The notes under the pieces: model-generated
Databases searched by the model: none
What the model was told of the DNA's origin: nothing
Seen by the model: the letters and a program-made list of their open reading frames with translations, nothing else
Position numbers and translations under genes: made by a program
NCBI RefSeq assembly: GCF_047238345.1
Contig: NZ_JBDFMQ010000001.1
Coordinates: 2,976,001-3,040,000 of the forward strand
Length of the DNA stretch: 64,000 nt
Origin: Shouchella sp047238345
GTDB taxonomy: Bacteria > Bacillota > Bacilli > Bacillales > Bacillaceae_D
Reading direction: 5' to 3'
In this document: positions 37,368 through 46,822 of the stretch, one piece after another
Numbering within the stretch: the stretch's first letter is position 1
Layout: the number at the start of each line of letters is the position of its first letter

Positions 37368-39284
37368 TTATTCTTCTTCACTATCGTTGTTTCGTTCATC
37401 TTGATCTGTAAGGTTCTCGTTGTTCGGTTCAAAGAAACGTAGTAAGTCTCCGTAAATAAGCTTATCGGAATACTCTAAATCTGAAGCGGCACGTTGCGCA
37501 TACTCGCCGCAAGCATTTGCATCCTCTTCCTCTTCAAACGGTTCACCAGTTTCTTTGTTGAAACATGTGTTATTGGTCCAAACCACGTCGTCCGTTATAA
37601 ACGAGCCGTTACGTAAAACAGCAAAAGAATCACGTTCTGGAGCAAATAAATCTGAACCAAACTGAATATCTTCTTTCGTACTCATACCGAGTAGATGCAT
37701 TAACGTCGGCTGAATATCAATTTGTCCACTAACTGTATCAATCACTTCCCCTTCATGGCCTGGGATGTGAATAAACATCGGCACACGTTGAAGCTGTACC
37801 GTATCATATGGTGTAATTTCTTCTTTCTCTAGATAATCCGCCATTGAACCATTATGGTTGGTAGAGATACCGTAATGATCTCCATACAAAATAAAGATCG
37901 AGTCTTCGTACATCCCTGCTTCTTTAATTTCTTCAAAGAACTGTTCAACTGCATAATCCATATAACGAACAGTTGGGAAGAATCGATTTAGCGTGCCGCT
38001 ACTGAACTCACCTTCTGGAATCATTTTATCTTCTTCTTCTAATTCAAAAGGAAAATGATTGGTAAGGGTAATGAACGTGGTGTAAAAAGGCTCCGGTTGT
38101 TCTTGTAAATGATCAATTGATTGTTCAAAGAACTCTTTATCCTTTAAGCCCCACCCTACTGAGTTTTCTTCTGTTACATCATAATACTCAACATCGTAAA
38201 ACTTGTCATAGCCAAGTGTCTCATAGACTACATCTCTGTTCCAGAAAGAACGATTGTTGGCGTGCATAACTGATGTGTAATATCCATTTTCACCAAGAAT
38301 TTGCGGCGTCGCGTTGTATTCGTTTTGTGCATGTGTAAAGAATACCGCACCACTACTACGCCCAAACATGGAATTCGCTACAATAAATTCTGAATCAGAC
38401 GTTTTTCCTTGTTCGGTTTGATGATAGAAATTCTCGAAGTAATAACTGTTCTCTTTTAATTCATTTAAGAATGGTGTAATTACTTCGCCGTCCAAATCAT
38501 TGTCAATGACAAACGACTGGATGGATTCTAACGAAATCATAAAAACATTTTTACCTTCAGCAGCGCCAAACATTTCTGGGTCTGGCTCTTTATGGTTTGC
38601 TTGTACATAGTTTTGAACTTCAACAATGTCTGAGCTGTCAGCTAAAACACGCTGCGCTCTTGACTGAGATTGCAAAAAGACATCATATAAATGAAAATTA
38701 AATACGCCAATATTTTTCACTAACATATCCCGGTCAAATGAACGGGTTAATAGTTGTGGACGTTCTGTTTGCGCTAAAGCCAAGTTTCCTAAGAAAAGGA
38801 GAATGGATAGTGAAAACAAAAGGATTGGCTCTCTCTTTAAACGACCAACTACAGGTACTTTTTGTTTAAATACTAAAAAGGCTAATATCAATACGTTTGA
38901 GAAGATGAATACATCCCAAATCGTCATTAATTCAATGACACTTGATGATAAGTCTTGCATGTTGTTCGTTTGAAACAAGACAGGGATGGTCAAAAAGTCT
39001 GAATAAAAACGATAGAACAACAAATTGCCGTACAAAATAAACGATCCAATAAAGGATAGAACGATAATCATAACGTTCCGGGCACGATTCTTAAATAATA
39101 ACGCAATTGCTAAAAGCAGTATGGATGAACTAATCGGATTTATAAACAGTAAAAATTCTTGCATCATATTCTCTGCTGGAATCGTAAACGACACTTTATA
39201 GAGAATATATGTCGTAAGTGACAATAACGCGACGGCAAGCCAAAAGAACTTTAACCGCCTAAAGCCAGCTTTAATTTTGGTCAT
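37368..39284 (-). CDS. ltaS: Lipoteichoic acid synthase family protein LtaS
   Basis: 638-aa membrane sulfatase-fold enzyme that polymerises glycerol phosphate from phosphatidylglycerol onto a glycolipid anchor at the outer membrane face. Five N-terminal helices (about residues 10-190) are followed by the extracellular domain. Metal/catalytic motifs: MISLESIQ (Glu), EQGKTSDSEF (catalytic Thr) and ILYGDHYGIS. The C-terminus is very acidic (EEEEDA, NDSEEE). AGGAG precedes the ATG. Bacilli often have several paralogs; which one this is cannot be decided. Confidence 0.92.
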   Translation of the reverse strand: MTKIKAGFRRLKFFWLAVALLSLTTYILYKVSFTIPAENMMQEFLLFINPISSSILLLAIALLFKNRARNVMIIVLSFIGSFILYGNLLFYRFYSDFLTIPVLFQTNNMQDLSSSVIELMTIWDVFIFSNVLILAFLVFKQKVPVVGRLKREPILLFSLSILLFLGNLALAQTERPQLLTRSFDRDMLVKNIGVFNFHLYDVFLQSQSRAQRVLADSSDIVEVQNYVQANHKEPDPEMFGAAEGKNVFMISLESIQSFVIDNDLDGEVITPFLNELKENSYYFENFYHQTEQGKTSDSEFIVANSMFGRSSGAVFFTHAQNEYNATPQILGENGYYTSVMHANNRSFWNRDVVYETLGYDKFYDVEYYDVTEENSVGWGLKDKEFFEQSIDHLQEQPEPFYTTFITLTNHFPFELEEEDKMIPEGEFSSGTLNRFFPTVRYMDYAVEQFFEEIKEAGMYEDSIFILYGDHYGISTNHNGSMADYLEKEEITPYDTVQLQRVPMFIHIPGHEGEVIDTVSGQIDIQPTLMHLLGMSTKEDIQFGSDLFAPERDSFAVLRNGSFITDDVVWTNNTCFNKETGEPFEEEEDANACGEYAQRAASDLEYSDKLIYGDLLRFFEPNNENLTDQDERNNDSEEE

Positions 39285-39427
39285 ATCGCTAGTCTCCTCT
39301 CATAACACGAGTGTGACCCTATTTTTTATCTACTTTTTTATCTCGTGGGTTCTACAAAGATAAAGTTTATCAAAAATCGGTTCCCTTGAATACCGTTCCA
39401 CTGACATAATGAACTTTCACACTGGTT

Positions 39428-40186
39428 TTACATTTTCTTTACATTTTCAATAAATTCTTCATACGACACAGATTGTTCATACATGTCATTCGCGATGGTT
39501 CCCACATACCTTAAATGCCACGGCTCATAGCTATAGCCTGTAATGTCTTCTTTGCCCTCTGGATAACGAATGATAAATCCAAACAGATGGGCATGGTCTT
39601 CAACCCAAAGTCCTTCTTCTGTTTGGCCAAATTCCTCCGTTAGACCGAAGTTCACACTAGAGGATGACACATCCATTGCTAGGCCTGTTTGATGTTCACT
39701 AAATCCAGGTTGGGCAACTAGCGTTTGGTCCATCCCGCTTTGAATTTGTTGGTTTTTAAACAACTCATACTGGCGTTCAAATGAACGAAATCCAGAATTT
39801 GCATATAAAATATGACCCTCTAGCTCGGCCTCATAAAATAATTGCTCTAATGCATCTGCCGCTTCTTCCCGTAAGTAAGAGCGTTCTTGGATGCCTTCAT
39901 AAGGTCTACGTACATCTGGTACAACTAAATCGTTAGGTTCATAATCAACAGGTAAACGGTTTACTAAATTAACGTTCGCTTCAATGTTCTCTGGGTTCTG
40001 TATAATGGGCTCACCTTGAACCGTAATGACATTATTAAATTCGATTACATCATTGGCTTCCTCAATACCTTCTTCATCGACAGGTTCTTCTTCATATTGT
40101 CGGTTCTCTTCATCTTCCGTATCTGCAGTTGAACACCCGACAATAAAAAGACTAACGATAATAGAAGGAACTATATATTTTTTCAT
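39428..40186 (-). CDS. VanY-type D-alanyl-D-alanine carboxypeptidase lipoprotein
   Basis: Secreted peptidase of 252 aa with lipobox FIVGC and a very acidic linker. The zinc peptidase domain shows YANSGFRSFERQYELF, HQTGLAMDVSS (His, Asp ligands) and YEPWHLRYVG (Glu, His), the complete VanY/LAS set. It trims D-Ala from stem peptides. ATG at 40186 is preferred; an ATG at 40195 abuts the ribosome site AAGG. Downstream of ltaS in the same direction is not the case: it precedes ltaS on the minus strand with a 143-nt gap. Confidence 0.9.
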   Translation of the reverse strand: MKKYIVPSIIVSLFIVGCSTADTEDEENRQYEEEPVDEEGIEEANDVIEFNNVITVQGEPIIQNPENIEANVNLVNRLPVDYEPNDLVVPDVRRPYEGIQERSYLREEAADALEQLFYEAELEGHILYANSGFRSFERQYELFKNQQIQSGMDQTLVAQPGFSEHQTGLAMDVSSSSVNFGLTEEFGQTEEGLWVEDHAHLFGFIIRYPEGKEDITGYSYEPWHLRYVGTIANDMYEQSVSYEEFIENVKKM

Positions 40187-40474
40187 ACTGATCATCCTTG
40201 CTCTTTTTTCTTACCGTCTAATAGTACCTATTTTTTTACCTGTTGAAAAGAACTTCTTTGCTTTTTTACTCTTGTCCACCATTATAGTCTATTTAGGATA
40301 TGCATAAGGAAACATCTTTATGAAGGTGATAACAATGGTCATTCAACCAGATTCAGGGAATTGTTTAATTATTCAAATACCCCTATAAAAAAGACATAAA
40401 CCTAATTAGATGTGTAAGCTTAAAGAAAATGGGGAACGGATACATACATTAACTCATAGAGAGGTGAAGAAATA

Positions 40475-40783
40475 ATGAACCGTGAGCGCTACTATGTAAC
40501 CATTGATATGTCTATGATGAAAATTTCCGAAACGAAGATTCCTGATAATACGATTCAATATGAAATTTATGCAAATAAAGAAGAAGTTGACAAGATTAAC
40601 GCGTTAATCGAACAAATAAAGTCAGAAGATTTCCGTCAGGAAGAAATTTTTCAACGACCTTTCCAAGAAGGGAAGGCTGACGAAGATAAAGAAACAACTG
40701 ACAATGAACTGCAGGAACTCTACACAGTTATCTATGATCTTGGAACCATTGAAACAAAAGAAGTGGTCAAAGATTTAAAATAG
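40475..40783 (+). CDS. Hypothetical acidic protein, 102 aa
   Basis: Not recognised. Starts MNRERYYVTIDMSMMKISE, with a beta-rich N-terminal half and a charged, Glu/Asp/Lys-rich helical middle (about residues 35-80), ending in a short strand. Probably cytoplasmic. GAGAGGTGAAG gives a strong ribosome site and a good terminator follows, so it looks like a single-gene unit. Confidence 0.75.
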   Translation: MNRERYYVTIDMSMMKISETKIPDNTIQYEIYANKEEVDKINALIEQIKSEDFRQEEIFQRPFQEGKADEDKETTDNELQELYTVIYDLGTIETKEVVKDLK

Positions 40784-40789
40784 CAGACA

Positions 40790-40837
40790 AAAAAGCGTGC
40801 TCGTTGTGAAAAACGCAACGAACGCGCTCTTTTTTTA
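40790..40837 (+). terminator. Rho-independent terminator
   Basis: Stem AGCGTGCTCGTTG / CAACGAACGCGCT with wobble pairs, loop of 9 nt, then seven Ts. Confidence 0.85.
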
Positions 40838-40883
40838 TGGTACAATTACGATAACGCTTTCATAATAAGAGGTGATCATTCAG

Positions 40884-41516
40884 ATGGAAATGAACGGACT
40901 TATGGGTGGCGTCTATCGTATAGCAGAATGGATTATGCGCTTAGCGGCCATTAATTTGCTTTGGATCGCTTTTACAGTAGGCGGATTAATCGTAGGTGGA
41001 TTATTTCCGGCTACTCAAGCCACTTTCGCAATGACTAGACAGTGGATACGCGGAGAAACAGATTTACCTATTTTTAAGACCTTCTTACATTATTTCAAGA
41101 AAGATTATTGGAAAGTTCAAATAATGGGCTTTTCATTAACATTCATTGGTTTCATTCTTTATATTGATCTTTTGTTTATCTATCAATCAACAAATTCATT
41201 TGTACAGCTTTTAACGTTTCCTCTGCTCATACTAACACTCATTTATGCATTAACTTGTTTCTATGCGTTCAGTGCATTTGTTCATTATGAGTTATCTGTT
41301 TTCAAATTATTAAAACATGCGGCGCTGCATACGGTTGTTCGCCCGTTTTTAAGCGTTGGTATGATGACGAGCTTTGCTGCCTCTATCTTTCTCATGTTTC
41401 AATTTCCTGGCGTCTTGCCTTTCTTCGGCGTCTCTATCCCTATTTTCTTACTGATGTGGTTTTCTCATACAGGATTTGTACGCAATGAAGAAAGACAAAA
41501 AAGCCAAGCAGCCTAA
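40884..41516 (+). CDS. YesL family (DUF624) membrane protein
   Basis: 210-aa membrane protein with about five helices. The N-terminal VYRIAEWIMRLAAINLLWIAF and GLFPATQATFAMTRQWIRGE segments are typical of YesL/DUF624 proteins, often linked to carbohydrate transporters. The ATG at 40884 is chosen over the GTG at 40872, which lies within the AGAGGTG ribosome site. No transporter genes are adjacent here. Confidence 0.82.
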   Translation: MEMNGLMGGVYRIAEWIMRLAAINLLWIAFTVGGLIVGGLFPATQATFAMTRQWIRGETDLPIFKTFLHYFKKDYWKVQIMGFSLTFIGFILYIDLLFIYQSTNSFVQLLTFPLLILTLIYALTCFYAFSAFVHYELSVFKLLKHAALHTVVRPFLSVGMMTSFAASIFLMFQFPGVLPFFGVSIPIFLLMWFSHTGFVRNEERQKSQAA

Positions 41517-42467
41517 TTATGTTTTTGATTCCAACTGAAGCGTTCCCCCTATTGGGAGGATGCTTTTTTTATCCTCTGACATCCCTTGCTCACGCCAAGA
41601 TTGCTCAAATCGCTCTAGCGCTTCAGGACCCGTGTCATCTGCTAATCGAAACGTTCCGTAATGCATCGGCACAAAATGCTTTGCACCTACATCTTGAAAG
41701 CCTTGAACCGCTTGTTCAGGAGTCATATGGTCAAGTTCCATAAACCATTCTGGTTCGTATGCCCCAATGGGGAAAATCGCATAATCGATTTCTGGCTTTT
41801 CTTGACCTACTTCTGTAAAGCCGTCAAAGTAACCACTATCCCCTACAAAATAAACAGACTGTTTCTCTGCTTCAATAATCCAGCCACCCCACTTCGATGT
41901 ATTTGTATCAAATAAACCTCTTTTCACCCAGTGTTGAGCGGGAACAAACGTAAACGATAGTGCCTGACTAGACCTCCATTGCTCCCACCATTCTAGCTCA
42001 AACACACGATCACTTAAAAATCGTTTCGTCACGAACAGAGACTTTAGCCCTTTCGGTACAAGGAAAATAGGATCTCCTGGTAGGTTTTTTAACGTTTGAA
42101 AATTAAGGTGATCATAATGTCCATGCGAAATGACAACAAAATCAACGGGCGGTAACGAATGAATAGGAATGGTTATCGGTACACCTCTCTTCGTTGTGCC
42201 CATAAAATTAGCCCATACAGGATCGGTCAAAACGGTAACCCCATTCATACGTAATAAAAATGTGGCATGACCAATCCACGTTAAGCTATCAACGTTCATA
42301 TTATGAAAGAGTTGATAATCTGGCTTCGTTTGGATTGGGATTGTTGTGTGCAAGTCTTTGTTTTTACTTTTTCGTTCCCGGTACCATTGAAAAAAATCTT
42401 TTATACGATGAGTATTTCGAATCCCGTTTGGATTTTCATATTTTGGTTTTCCCATGTACGCTGACAC
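41517..42467 (-). CDS. MBL-fold metallo-hydrolase (NAPE-PLD-like)
   Basis: 316-aa metallo-beta-lactamase-fold hydrolase. The metal motif SHGHYDHLN is at about residues 113-121, with further ligands in FVGDSGYFDG and MHYGTF. WIGHATFLLRMNG and LTDPVW are typical of the NAPE-phospholipase D/UlaG-like branch. No signal peptide. Substrate unknown. The 3' end contains the terminator of convergent yesL. Confidence 0.87.
   Translation of the reverse strand: MSAYMGKPKYENPNGIRNTHRIKDFFQWYRERKSKNKDLHTTIPIQTKPDYQLFHNMNVDSLTWIGHATFLLRMNGVTVLTDPVWANFMGTTKRGVPITIPIHSLPPVDFVVISHGHYDHLNFQTLKNLPGDPIFLVPKGLKSLFVTKRFLSDRVFELEWWEQWRSSQALSFTFVPAQHWVKRGLFDTNTSKWGGWIIEAEKQSVYFVGDSGYFDGFTEVGQEKPEIDYAIFPIGAYEPEWFMELDHMTPEQAVQGFQDVGAKHFVPMHYGTFRLADDTGPEALERFEQSWREQGMSEDKKSILPIGGTLQLESKT
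41538..41570 (+). terminator. Terminator after yesL
   Basis: Stem AAGCGTTCCCCC / GGGAGGATGCTT (with wobble pairs) and T-run; lies inside the 3' end of the convergent hydrolase gene. Confidence 0.7.
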
Positions 42468-42482
42468 CTTCTCATTTTAACG

Positions 42483-43817
42483 TTAAATTAAGTTACTACT
42501 ATCACCTAGAACAGACGGATAAGTAAAATGAACAGAAGACAGTGCATCCGTTTTTAAACCGAGTTGAATGGCCGTTGAGAAATAGTTTACCCATTGATCT
42601 GCATAAACGGTCAGAAATTCTGCACCGAGCACTTGATTTGTTTTCTGATCAATATAAACCTTTCCTAACGCTTTGTCTTCTTTAATCATTGTGTATGTTA
42701 ACCATTCTGTCATCTCTACATCATGCAAATCGTATGCCACTTGCTGCTTATCTAATTCTTCTTTTGTATACCCGACTCTTGCTAGTTTCGGAATCGTAAA
42801 TACGACTGATGGCATTGCACCTTGATCGAGCTCTTGTTTTTTGTCGTTCAGAATATTATTTACCACGAGCCCGCCTTCTTGTCCAGAGAGTGGTGTTAAC
42901 GGTAATGATTGGGTGGACGACACATCCCCAGCAGCATACACCCTTGGATTCGAGACACTTCTAAGCGTGTTGTCGACAATGATGCCACCTTCATCAGTTT
43001 CAACCCCTGCTCGATCTAAATCCAATATCGCGATATTTGGCTTTCTACCAGCACCATGGACAACTTTATTCACGGTTACGGTTTCTTCTTCTGTTTTGAT
43101 TACGTAGTGCTCGCCGTTTGCAGTAACTGACTGAATGGATGCATTCCAATGAAAGGTTATCCCTAGCTGCTCTGATTGTTTGACAAGTTCGTTAACATGA
43201 TCTTGATCAAACGCCTTTAATGGTCGATCGCCAGCATCAATAATATGAACGTCAACACCTGCTCTTGCAGCAAGGTGAGCGAATTCAAACGAAATATAGC
43301 CAGCGCCAATGAATGCAATCGTTGCTGGTAACGACGATAAATTTAAGAAGTCTTCATGAGTAAGCAATTGGTCTGAACCAGAAAACGGCAAATCAGATGG
43401 CGTTAACCCTGTCGCAATGATAAAATGTTCGGCTTTCATGTGCTGGTCGTTTACTTGAATCGTCTCTTTTCCTAAAAACGTCGCATAGCCTAAATACGTA
43501 TCAATTCCTGAATCCTTCATCAATTGTTCAATATCTATATAAACCGATTCAGTATAGCGATTTTTCTCTTTCATCGCGTCTTCCCAATTAAACACAATCT
43601 CACCACTTATACCTGAACCAGTCAGCTTTTGTGCCTGCCAAACCGCTTCACTTCTCGTATAAAGAATTTTTTTCGGATCACATCCGAAATTCGGACACGT
43701 CCCTCCAAAGCGTTTTCCTTCAATAACGGCAACTTGTTTATTTGCTTCGGCCAATGAAAATGCTGCAGCCATTGCAGCAGGACCGCTACCTATAATAATG
43801 ACATCATATGATTTCAC
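42483..43817 (-). CDS. Class I pyridine nucleotide-disulfide oxidoreductase-like flavoprotein
   Basis: 444-aa FAD/NAD(P) enzyme resembling glutathione reductase. FAD motif VIIIGSGPAAMAAAFSLA at the N-terminus; redox-active disulfide GGTCPNFGCDPKK; second FAD motif YAAGDVSS; NAD(P) motif AFIGAGYISFEFA. The C-terminal acid-base motif, usually HPTxxE, reads FTYPSVLGD here, so the catalytic His appears to be Tyr. That suggests a non-standard electron acceptor or a subfamily that works differently. Stands alone, 15 nt downstream of which (on the minus strand) lies the MBL hydrolase. Confidence 0.85.
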   Translation of the reverse strand: MKSYDVIIIGSGPAAMAAAFSLAEANKQVAVIEGKRFGGTCPNFGCDPKKILYTRSEAVWQAQKLTGSGISGEIVFNWEDAMKEKNRYTESVYIDIEQLMKDSGIDTYLGYATFLGKETIQVNDQHMKAEHFIIATGLTPSDLPFSGSDQLLTHEDFLNLSSLPATIAFIGAGYISFEFAHLAARAGVDVHIIDAGDRPLKAFDQDHVNELVKQSEQLGITFHWNASIQSVTANGEHYVIKTEEETVTVNKVVHGAGRKPNIAILDLDRAGVETDEGGIIVDNTLRSVSNPRVYAAGDVSSTQSLPLTPLSGQEGGLVVNNILNDKKQELDQGAMPSVVFTIPKLARVGYTKEELDKQQVAYDLHDVEMTEWLTYTMIKEDKALGKVYIDQKTNQVLGAEFLTVYADQWVNYFSTAIQLGLKTDALSSVHFTYPSVLGDSSNLI

Positions 43818-43866
43818 GTGAAATCCTCCTTTACTAGCTCTCTAGTTCCCGTTTTTATTCTGATAA

Positions 43867-43909
43867 AAACAAAAAAGACGAGTAAGGATTTGAATTCCCC
43901 TCACTCGCC
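43867..43909 (-). terminator. Terminator of the TIM-barrel/Gfo operon
   Basis: Minus strand: GGCGAGTGAGG, loop, CCTTACTCGTC followed by TTTTTTG. Confidence 0.78.
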
Positions 43910-43916
43910 TTCATTG

Positions 43917-44657
43917 CTATGCCATTGCCTTGATGTTTTTATAGCTAATGGCAATGCTTTCAAGTGGCGTACGCTCACTAACGTCTTGTTCCACAATAAA
44001 ATACTGTGTCCCCACGCTTTTAGCCGTCTCAATAATTTCTTTAATGTTTAACGTCCCTTCGCCTACCTCAGCAAAAGGAATGTCCCCGTCTTTCTTATCT
44101 TTAACGTGAATAACAGGCACACGGTCTTTATGCTTCGCTAAGTAATCAGTTGCTTTGTAACCTGCGTATTCAACCCAAAACGTATCGCATTCCAGCGCCA
44201 TATTACATGTCCTTGTATTGCGTAACAAGAGGTCTAACGCCAATTCTTCATCAAATGATTCCATTTCAAAATCATGATTATGGTAAAGCAAGAGCATCCC
44301 CGCTTCTCTAATTTCATTGCCGATGGTTTCAAGCTCTTCTGCCAGATCAAAGTAATCGGTTTTTGTTCCTCGTTCGTCTTCAGTTAAATATGGGCAGACA
44401 ATATATTGCACACCTAACTCTTTATGATACGTAATCACGTCTTGAAGTTCGTTCCGCAATTTTTCAAGCGGAACATGACTCGACCACGGCTCAAGTCCAA
44501 TCTCATCTAGCATCGCTTTTACTTCTCTTGAAGAATAACTGCTAAATCCAGCAAATTCAACGCCGGTATAACCGATTTCTTTTACCTTTTGTAACGTTCC
44601 TTTAAAATCCTTTTCCATATCATCTCGTACCGTATATAACGCAAGCCCTACATTCAT
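43917..44657 (-). CDS. Sugar phosphate isomerase/epimerase family protein
   Basis: 246-aa xylose isomerase-like TIM barrel (AP endonuclease 2 family), relatives of IolE, IolH and hydroxypyruvate isomerase. Visible: VGLALYTVRDDMEKDF, YTGVEFAGFSS, LLYHNHDFE and VHVKDKK, with metal ligands Glu, Asp and His in expected places. Third gene of a minus-strand operon, 13 nt after the Gfo/Idh gene. Exact sugar or inositol substrate cannot be assigned. Confidence 0.85.
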   Translation of the reverse strand: MNVGLALYTVRDDMEKDFKGTLQKVKEIGYTGVEFAGFSSYSSREVKAMLDEIGLEPWSSHVPLEKLRNELQDVITYHKELGVQYIVCPYLTEDERGTKTDYFDLAEELETIGNEIREAGMLLLYHNHDFEMESFDEELALDLLLRNTRTCNMALECDTFWVEYAGYKATDYLAKHKDRVPVIHVKDKKDGDIPFAEVGEGTLNIKEIIETAKSVGTQYFIVEQDVSERTPLESIAISYKNIKAMA

Positions 44658-44670
44658 CGGATCGTCCTCC

Positions 44671-45708
44671 CTAATTAACTGATTTTACAGTGACAAACGA
44701 TTTTGATTCTGATGACTTTAATGCTGCTAATACTACTTGTAGTGATTTCATTCCTTCTTCTCCACTGATAGAAGGGGTACGGTCCTCAGTAATCGACGAG
44801 ATAAATTCATCAATGACGCCACTTGCCACTTGACCGTCAGCTTCATTTGTTGCAATGGCTCCAACGGAATATTGCTCAACACTGCCGTCTATTAATTTCA
44901 CAACGACCTGCACATCAGGATGATCATGAATTTCCAGCACACCTTTTTCTCCGTAGACAGTTGTTGTATTATCTTCACCTTTGTAATACGTCCAGCTCGC
45001 TGCCATCGTACCAATGGCACCGCTTTCCATTTTTAAAAGCGTTGTTGCATTATCGTCCACATCTGCTTGTTTATGAAGCGTATTGACAAATGCCGCTACT
45101 TCATCCACTTCCTCGTCTAATAACCAGCGCATAAGATCAATCTTGTGAACACCTAAATCGCCCATCGCCCCGACAAAAGCTTTGTCCTTTTTAAGGAACC
45201 ACGTATCTTTTCCTTGGATACTCCAAGAATCAGCGCCACCATGACCAAAGGTTGTTTTAAACGTTAGCGGTTTGCCAATTTTTCCAGACGATAAAATTTC
45301 CTTTGCCTTTACATGCGGAGGCATTAACCGTTGATTATGACCAATCATGAGCTTTACGCCATTGTTCGTAGCCGCTTCAATCATCGCTCTCGCTTCTTCT
45401 AAAGAAGTAGCCATTGGTTTTTCGCATAGGACATGGCATCCAGCATTTGCTGCATCAATAGAGACACTTGCATGATCAACATTCTGTGTACATACACTAA
45501 CCGCATCAATATCGACTTCAGCTAAAAGATCTTTATGTGACGTATACACGTTCGTTACGCCGTAGCGATCTGCCATTTGCTGGGCAACTTCTTGATTTAA
45601 ATCACAAAATGCAACAAGTTCGACGTTTGGATTTGCCGCATACTCTGGAACATGACGGTGAATCGCAATGGATCCACAGCCTACTACAGCCACTTTAATT
45701 TTACTCAT
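44671..45708 (-). CDS. Gfo/Idh/MocA family NAD(P)-dependent oxidoreductase
   Basis: 345-aa dehydrogenase with N-terminal Rossmann domain (KVAVVGCGSIAIHRHVPEYA) and the CEKPMATSLEEA motif whose Lys is catalytic. DLGVHKIDLMRWLL holds the His/Asp of the active site. Typical of sugar or inositol dehydrogenases. ATG at 45708 has AAGGAGG upstream; the frame extends further without support. It lies between two TIM-barrel isomerase genes, so it should act in the same catabolic route. Confidence 0.9.
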   Translation of the reverse strand: MSKIKVAVVGCGSIAIHRHVPEYAANPNVELVAFCDLNQEVAQQMADRYGVTNVYTSHKDLLAEVDIDAVSVCTQNVDHASVSIDAANAGCHVLCEKPMATSLEEARAMIEAATNNGVKLMIGHNQRLMPPHVKAKEILSSGKIGKPLTFKTTFGHGGADSWSIQGKDTWFLKKDKAFVGAMGDLGVHKIDLMRWLLDEEVDEVAAFVNTLHKQADVDDNATTLLKMESGAIGTMAASWTYYKGEDNTTTVYGEKGVLEIHDHPDVQVVVKLIDGSVEQYSVGAIATNEADGQVASGVIDEFISSITEDRTPSISGEEGMKSLQVVLAALKSSESKSFVTVKSVN

Positions 45709-45722
45709 GTTGTTTTTCCTCC

Positions 45723-46691
45723 TTAAAGCCACCACATCTCAGGAGCTGGCTCTTTCATTAAGACTTGTTGTAAATTGCTTACTGCTTTTTGAAACCCTTC
45801 ATCAATGGACATAAGCCCATCTTCATGTTCAATGCTAATGGCACCGTCATAGCCAACTAGGCGTAGAGCGCTAATCATATCTGCCCACGTTTTTAAATCA
45901 TGGCCATATCCAACTGATCTAAAATACCATGCGCGATCTTGAAGATTCGCATATGACTGCATATCAAGCACACCATGCATGTTCATATTTTCTTGATCTA
46001 AATACGTATCTTTTGCATGGAAGAAATGTATGGCATCTTTCTTTCCAAGAATTTTTATCGCTGCTACTGGATCAATCCCTTGCCACCAAAGATGACTTGG
46101 ATCGACATTCGCTCCAATGGCTGGACCACACGCTTCACGTAATCTCAATAACGTCGCAGGCGAATGGACGAGAAAACCACCGTGAAGTTCTAAAGCAATC
46201 TTTACGTCATGTTCTTCTGCAAACGTCGCCATTTCTTTCCAATAAGGAATCAGCTTTTCTTCCCACTGCCATTTTAAAATATCACTGTATTCATTCGGCC
46301 AAGCTGCAACAGGCCAATTTGGCTGTTTGTCGCCTTCATACGCGCCTGGAGTCCCTGAAAAAGTGGTAACCGTAGACACATTTAATTTTTTTGCTAATTT
46401 TACCGTTTGGATGAACGAATCATGTGAAGCTTTTGCAAAAGCTTCATCCGGAGAAATGGCGTTTCCATGACAGCTTAAACTAGAAATAGTCAACCCACGA
46501 TCATCTACCGCTTTTTTAAACGCTTTCATTTTTGCTTCATCAGCTAAAAGTTCGGCAGGATCACAATGAGCCGTTCCAGGATAGCCACCTGTTCCAATTT
46601 CAACGGTTTCTAAACCGAGACTCTTTACATGATCGAGCATTTCTTCAAAAGGTTTTTCCGAAAATAAAACGGTAAAGACACCAAGTTTCAT
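45723..46691 (-). CDS. Sugar phosphate isomerase/epimerase family protein (promoter-proximal)
   Basis: 322-aa xylose isomerase-like TIM-barrel protein; GVFTVLFSEKPFEEMLDHV, LETVEIGTGGYPG, ALELHGGFLVHSP, NVDPSHLWWQG and SIEHEDG are visible, giving the Glu/Asp/His metal site. First gene of the operon with a Gfo/Idh dehydrogenase and a second TIM barrel. AGGAGG precedes the ATG. An imperfect palindrome around ATCGAT lies at 46704-46721, a possible operator. Substrate unknown. Confidence 0.87.
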   Translation of the reverse strand: MKLGVFTVLFSEKPFEEMLDHVKSLGLETVEIGTGGYPGTAHCDPAELLADEAKMKAFKKAVDDRGLTISSLSCHGNAISPDEAFAKASHDSFIQTVKLAKKLNVSTVTTFSGTPGAYEGDKQPNWPVAAWPNEYSDILKWQWEEKLIPYWKEMATFAEEHDVKIALELHGGFLVHSPATLLRLREACGPAIGANVDPSHLWWQGIDPVAAIKILGKKDAIHFFHAKDTYLDQENMNMHGVLDMQSYANLQDRAWYFRSVGYGHDLKTWADMISALRLVGYDGAISIEHEDGLMSIDEGFQKAVSNLQQVLMKEPAPEMWWL

Positions 46692-46783
46692 TATTGTTCC
46701 TCCTATGAGATCGATTTCACATTTGTTTATGAAAGTTCCTCTTTATTGTACTGCTTTTGCTTTAAGATTTTAACCCTTTTTTT

Positions 46784-46822
46784 AAAAAAAGTTATGAAAA
46801 CAGCCTAAGCCGTTCTCATAAC
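46784..46822 (-). terminator. Terminator of the SDR gene
   Basis: Minus strand: GTTATGAGAACGGC, 4-nt loop, GCTGTTTTCATAAC (two G-U pairs), then seven Ts. It overlaps the stop codon region of the SDR gene. Confidence 0.82.

Noticed and set aside
40322..40389. Tiny plus-strand frame of 22 codons (MKVITMVIQPDSG...) with AAGGA site
   Set aside because: Too short and with only a weak promoter (TTGTCC-16-TAGGAT); not enough support.
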